Shown: one piece after another, positions 60,995 through 64,000 of the stretch | Layout of the letters: every line of letters begins with the position of its first letter | Numbering within the stretch: position 1 is the stretch's first letter | DNA from: Flavobacterium noncentrifugens | GTDB taxonomy: Bacteria > Bacteroidota > Bacteroidia > Flavobacteriales > Flavobacteriaceae | DNA length: 64,000 nucleotides | Direction: 5' to 3' | Assembly: GCF_900100375.1 (NCBI RefSeq) | Contig: NZ_FNEZ01000004.1 | Location: forward strand, 62,001 to 126,000 | Notes under the pieces: model-generated | The model's database searches: none | What the model was told of the DNA's origin: nothing | Seen by the model: the letters and a program-made list of their open reading frames with translations, nothing else | Position numbers and translations under genes: made by a program

Positions 60995-62722
60995 ATGGAA
61001 AACAAGCCTTTTCGAATTGGAATTTGCATGGCAGGAGCTGTTTCTGCGGGCGCGTATACCGCTGGAGTAATGGATTTTTTACTCGAAGCACTGGAAAACT
61101 GGGAACGCAAAAGAGGCGAGGCGAATGTGCCTTCACACCGCGTACAAATCCCTATAATGGGCGGCGCATCAGCTGGCGGAATGACCGCTTTGCTTGCTGC
61201 GAGTACGCTGAATAACCCGATTACGCCTGTAGATGTTCCTGTTCCTAATCAATTGCTTAACGAACATCCTGAAAACAAATTGTACCACAGTTGGGTTGAT
61301 TTAACAGGAAAAGACATGTTTCCGAAAATGCTCGATACTTCGGATATTTCCTCTGGAAAAGTGATTTCTCTACTCAATTCGCGATTCATTAATGAAGTTG
61401 CCGATAAAATGCTTCGCGCCAATGCAGATCAGTGGGAACCAATGCCGAAATATTTCGAATCGCCTGTAAAAGTCTTTGTGACCTTGTCGAATCTGGAAGG
61501 CTACAATTACAATGTTGATTTTTTATCGGCCCGAAAAAAAGACAAATACAACATGTCTGTCCACAACGATTACGCTTGTTTTGAAGTCGCCGATGACGGA
61601 AAAACGTCATCAAAAGGCTGGATGCCGCTTAATTTCCAAACCGGAGTATCATTGGCTACAGCCAGGGAAGCAGCAATGGCAACAGGTGCTTTTCCTCTTG
61701 GGTTGCGTGCCCGGACGATTACGCGTGACGCCTCGCACATCAATGAAATCGGATGGCTTAAAGACGTATTCCATAAAAATCCGTTGCCGCCAGGGCCAAA
61801 GAAAAGCCTGCATGTAGACGGCGGAATGATCAACAACGAACCGTTTGAAAAAGTCCGCGACATACTCGACGACATAACGGTGACAAATGATCCTGAAACA
61901 TTTAAAGAACTTGAAGACCGCGAAACCTTGCTGTTTGAAATGAACAGTCGTTATGCGACTTTCGAAAATACGGTTTTGATGATCGATCCGTTTCCCGGAA
62001 AAGAAAGTCCGGCTTTTGATTTTGCAGACGATTTACTGGCTGTCGCCGGAAAAACACTAGGTGCGATGACTGCACAAATGCGGGCAAAACCAGCCGATTA
62101 CCGATCTGCGATGGAAACCGATGATGCGAGCCAGTTTCTAATTTCGCCATCGCGGTTGTTGACAGATGAAAATGGTGACGTTTTAAAAGAATTGTTCGGG
62201 GAAGAAGCGATTGCCTGCGGGACATTAGCAGGATTTGGCGGATTTTTGAGCAAGGAATTCCGCATTCACGATTACTATCTCGGAAGGCACAATTGCGAGG
62301 TTTTTTTGCGGGATTATTTTACGATTCCCGAAACGGCTTTACAGCAGAATAAAATCTTCCGTGACGGTTATGCCGGAATAGATAAGAATGCTTATGTGAC
62401 ACTTATTGACGATGTTCGCAGCTACCCGATCATCCCATTATTTACAGAAAGGCCGGCACCATTTACAATCAAGATGCCTGTCTTTTCAAGTGGAACAAAT
62501 TGGCCGTCAACCACTTCTGAAACGATTGAAAAATTCGAAAAACCAATACGAAACCGCATTCAGAAGATCCTGTTGAATATTGCCGAACTTAGCGGATTTA
62601 CAAATGCACTTTTGTGGATAGGAGCAAAGGTCATCCTGAACAAAACCCTTGAAGGCAAAGTGATGAATGCGATTAAAAAGTCGTTGACCGACTGGGAATT
62701 GCTCGACACGAAAAGAAGATGA
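60995..62722 (+). CDS. Patatin-like phospholipase
   Basis: 575 aa, no signal peptide. The patatin catalytic dyad is visible: oxyanion-type GICMAGAVSAGAYTAGVM (9-26), nucleophile GGASAGGM (about 58-65, GxSxG) and Asp in HVDGGMINNEPFE (about 276). It should hydrolyse acyl esters of lipids. It is longer than a typical patatin, with an extra C-terminal helical part (about 480-575). Confidence 0.9.
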   Translation: MENKPFRIGICMAGAVSAGAYTAGVMDFLLEALENWERKRGEANVPSHRVQIPIMGGASAGGMTALLAASTLNNPITPVDVPVPNQLLNEHPENKLYHSWVDLTGKDMFPKMLDTSDISSGKVISLLNSRFINEVADKMLRANADQWEPMPKYFESPVKVFVTLSNLEGYNYNVDFLSARKKDKYNMSVHNDYACFEVADDGKTSSKGWMPLNFQTGVSLATAREAAMATGAFPLGLRARTITRDASHINEIGWLKDVFHKNPLPPGPKKSLHVDGGMINNEPFEKVRDILDDITVTNDPETFKELEDRETLLFEMNSRYATFENTVLMIDPFPGKESPAFDFADDLLAVAGKTLGAMTAQMRAKPADYRSAMETDDASQFLISPSRLLTDENGDVLKELFGEEAIACGTLAGFGGFLSKEFRIHDYYLGRHNCEVFLRDYFTIPETALQQNKIFRDGYAGIDKNAYVTLIDDVRSYPIIPLFTERPAPFTIKMPVFSSGTNWPSTTSETIEKFEKPIRNRIQKILLNIAELSGFTNALLWIGAKVILNKTLEGKVMNAIKKSLTDWELLDTKRR

Positions 62723-63103
62723 TTACTTGATTGGGGTTCCGGATGGCATTTTTGTATTGTCGTTTTTGGTATACATATCGCCATCGTGGTTTTCTGCATC
62801 AGTGCCGTCGGGAGCGCTCATTCCCGATGCTTTTTTGTCTTTGCTGACTTTACTTTGGGAAGAAGAAGCGGTAGTTGTTGATTGCTTTGAAGTTTCGCTT
62901 TGCTGACCTGCGCTTGGTTTGTCGTTTGTGTTTCTTACAGTTGTTGTCGAATTAAAATTGGTATCGATAGCGGTAGTGTCGGTGATTTGTTCTGTTGGTT
63001 CCGATGAAACTTCTGTGGTAGTATTTTCACTCTCTTTTTTACAGGAAATGCTTAGGTTTGCGAGCAATATAGAGGCAAGCATTGTTTTTACGATCGTTTT
63101 CAT
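62723..63103 (-). CDS. Small Ser/Thr-rich lipoprotein
   Basis: 126 aa. Lipobox LANLSISCKKE (Cys at about 21), then a Ser/Thr/Gln-rich, disordered-looking body (STTTASSSQSKVSKDKKA) and a polar tail (DMYTKNDNTKMPSG). No domain recognised. It is convergent with the patatin gene; the two stops are directly adjacent. Confidence 0.75.
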   Translation of the reverse strand: MKTIVKTMLASILLANLSISCKKESENTTTEVSSEPTEQITDTTAIDTNFNSTTTVRNTNDKPSAGQQSETSKQSTTTASSSQSKVSKDKKASGMSAPDGTDAENHDGDMYTKNDNTKMPSGTPIK

Positions 63104-63272
63104 AATTTATATTTTTATTTAAAGCAAAGTTCGACAATTCTCCATATCAAATTTTTACACCATTGGAAGTTATTCTTATACGATTGATCCAATTTTAACG
63201 AAAACTGTGGTTTTCCCGTAAAAGATGATTTATAAGAAGTATTAATCTTGTTGTATTATTGATGATACAAAT

Positions 63273-63611
63273 ATGAGTCAAGATCCGAAATTCCAATTAT
63301 ACAAAAGTTCCATAGACAATCAGTTTTATTTCAGATTGAAAGCAAAAAATGGCGAAATTATTCTTTCTGGCGAAGGTTATACGACCAAACAAAATGCGCA
63401 GTTAGGCATTGAGTCCGTAAAAAAGAACGCCTTGATTGATGTCCATTATGAGCTTAAAGACAAGTTGTCAAATTATACTTTCAACCTTAAAGCTGCTAAT
63501 GGTGAAATTATCGGAAGAAGCGAAAATTACACTACGGCTGCAGCAAGACAAACAGGAATGGCATCTGTAAAAAAAAATGCATCCGATGCAGCGGTTGAAG
63601 ATCTGGATTAA
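63273..63611 (+). CDS. YegP-like protein with two DUF1508 repeats
   Basis: 112 aa made of two tandem DUF1508 units: YKSSIDNQFYFRLKAKNGEI (about 10-29), then SGEGYTTKQNAQLGIESVKK; and YTFNLKAANGEIIGRSENYT followed by ARQTGMASVKKNA. The family is small, soluble and of unknown function (YegP in E. coli). Monocistronic by appearance. Confidence 0.9.
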   Translation: MSQDPKFQLYKSSIDNQFYFRLKAKNGEIILSGEGYTTKQNAQLGIESVKKNALIDVHYELKDKLSNYTFNLKAANGEIIGRSENYTTAAARQTGMASVKKNASDAAVEDLD

Positions 63612-63825
63612 AAGTTTACTTTAAGAATCGGAAAGTTTTAAATATAACATGGTCTAAAAATAATGTATGGTTTCAAATTTATATAATGTGTAAAAAAACT
63701 TGAAATCCAGCCATGAGTAAAGCAAATTGGCGAAGCAATTACACGGACTTGCACAAAAAAATCGTAATGATTCTTGTAATTGGTGGTTAAAAACAAATAC
63801 ATATTATTTTTGGACAAAATAAAAT

Positions 63826-63858
63826 AAAAAAAGCCTCCAATTATTGAAGGCTTTATTT
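63826..63858. terminator. Terminator between the YegP-like and alcohol dehydrogenase genes
   Basis: Stem aaagcct (63830-63836) with aggcttt (63848-63854) with A- and T-runs on both sides; likely bidirectional between convergent genes. Confidence 0.65.
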
Positions 63859-63878
63859 TGAATATTGAAATATCTGGC

Positions 63879-64000
63879 TTATAATGTCGCCATGTCAATT
63901 ACAAAACGGTAACGAACATCGCCTTTTGTCATACGGTCATAAGCAGTTTGAATGTCTTTGATATCAATCATTTCAATTTCTGAAACGATATTATTCTCGG
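63879..64000 (-). CDS. Zinc-type alcohol dehydrogenase, C-terminal end (partial)
   Basis: The minus strand reads to a stop at 63879, with a C-terminus of [20 protein letters not shown] and then [10 protein letters not shown]. This end is typical of NAD(P)-dependent YahK/AdhC-type alcohol dehydrogenases. The rest of the gene lies outside the window. Confidence 0.8.
   Translation of the reverse strand, partial: ENNIVSEIEMIDIKDIQTAYDRMTKGDVRYRFVIDMATL

Overview
The window looks like a chromosome segment of a Flavobacterium-like member of the Bacteroidota. The evidence is AT-rich DNA, Bacteroidetes-type promoters (TTG / TAnnTTTG), a type IX secretion cargo protein and the T9SS regulator PorX, RteC, DUF6943 and DUF6660 family proteins, and a TonB receptor with a carboxypeptidase-like N-terminal domain. 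All calls come from reading the sequence; no database search was possible.

Region 1 (1-635) is flanking DNA with a badly decayed type III restriction (Res) gene. Region 2 (about 635-44094) is an integrated island of about 43.5 kb at the 3' end of a tRNA-Val(UAC) gene (44073-44147). A tyrosine integrase sits next to the tRNA, and a 25-bp att-like repeat with one mismatch lies at the far end. From left to right it carries: a small lysis- or phage-like cassette (1405-2988); a Ser/Thr kinase and a PD-(D/E)XK nuclease-DUF2971 fusion; an XRE regulator, a HEPN-like protein and a DUF6943 protein; a GC-rich, hairpin-rich non-coding block (about 9600-10300); and a tight six-gene minus-strand operon (10343-16434). 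That operon encodes an XRE regulator, a DUF3696-type AAA ATPase, an unknown 280-aa protein, a GHKL/Hsp90-like ATPase, a large radical SAM protein and a 58-aa protein. It is the best candidate here for an undescribed, probably defensive, system. Next come the maintenance genes: a helicase-loader-like ATPase, a winged-helix initiator-like protein with six iteron-like repeats inside its gene, an excisionase-like HTH protein, a TPR-AraC regulator and RteC. The right part is metal and envelope cargo: endonuclease I, DUF1345, a methyltransferase, a DtxR-like regulator, an LTA synthase-like sulfatase, ZIP, MgtC, a Zn/Cd P-type ATPase, the CzcB and CzcA-CzcC efflux proteins, a bestrophin, YHS, DJ-1 and a TonB receptor. 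I see no relaxase, coupling protein or T4SS, so this is at most a mobilizable element or a reduced ICE.

Region 3 (44150-64000) is ordinary chromosome: alanine dehydrogenase, tsaE, porX, YihY, a DUF2892-SRPBCC protein, a DUF1501/DUF1800 pair, and a tightly packed pentose phosphate operon (tkt-rpiB-gnd-zwf-pgl-ROK glucokinase) behind a well-matched promoter. It ends with a degraded SRPBCC gene, a patatin-like lipase, a lipoprotein, a YegP-like protein and the 3' end of an alcohol dehydrogenase.

The regulatory sequence suggests a wired element. A near-identical palindrome (AATC[A/C]GAAGTTCTGATT) lies in the rteC promoter spacer and upstream of the excisionase/replication operon. The iteron core TGAACARG is found both inside the initiator gene and beside the integrase in the att region.
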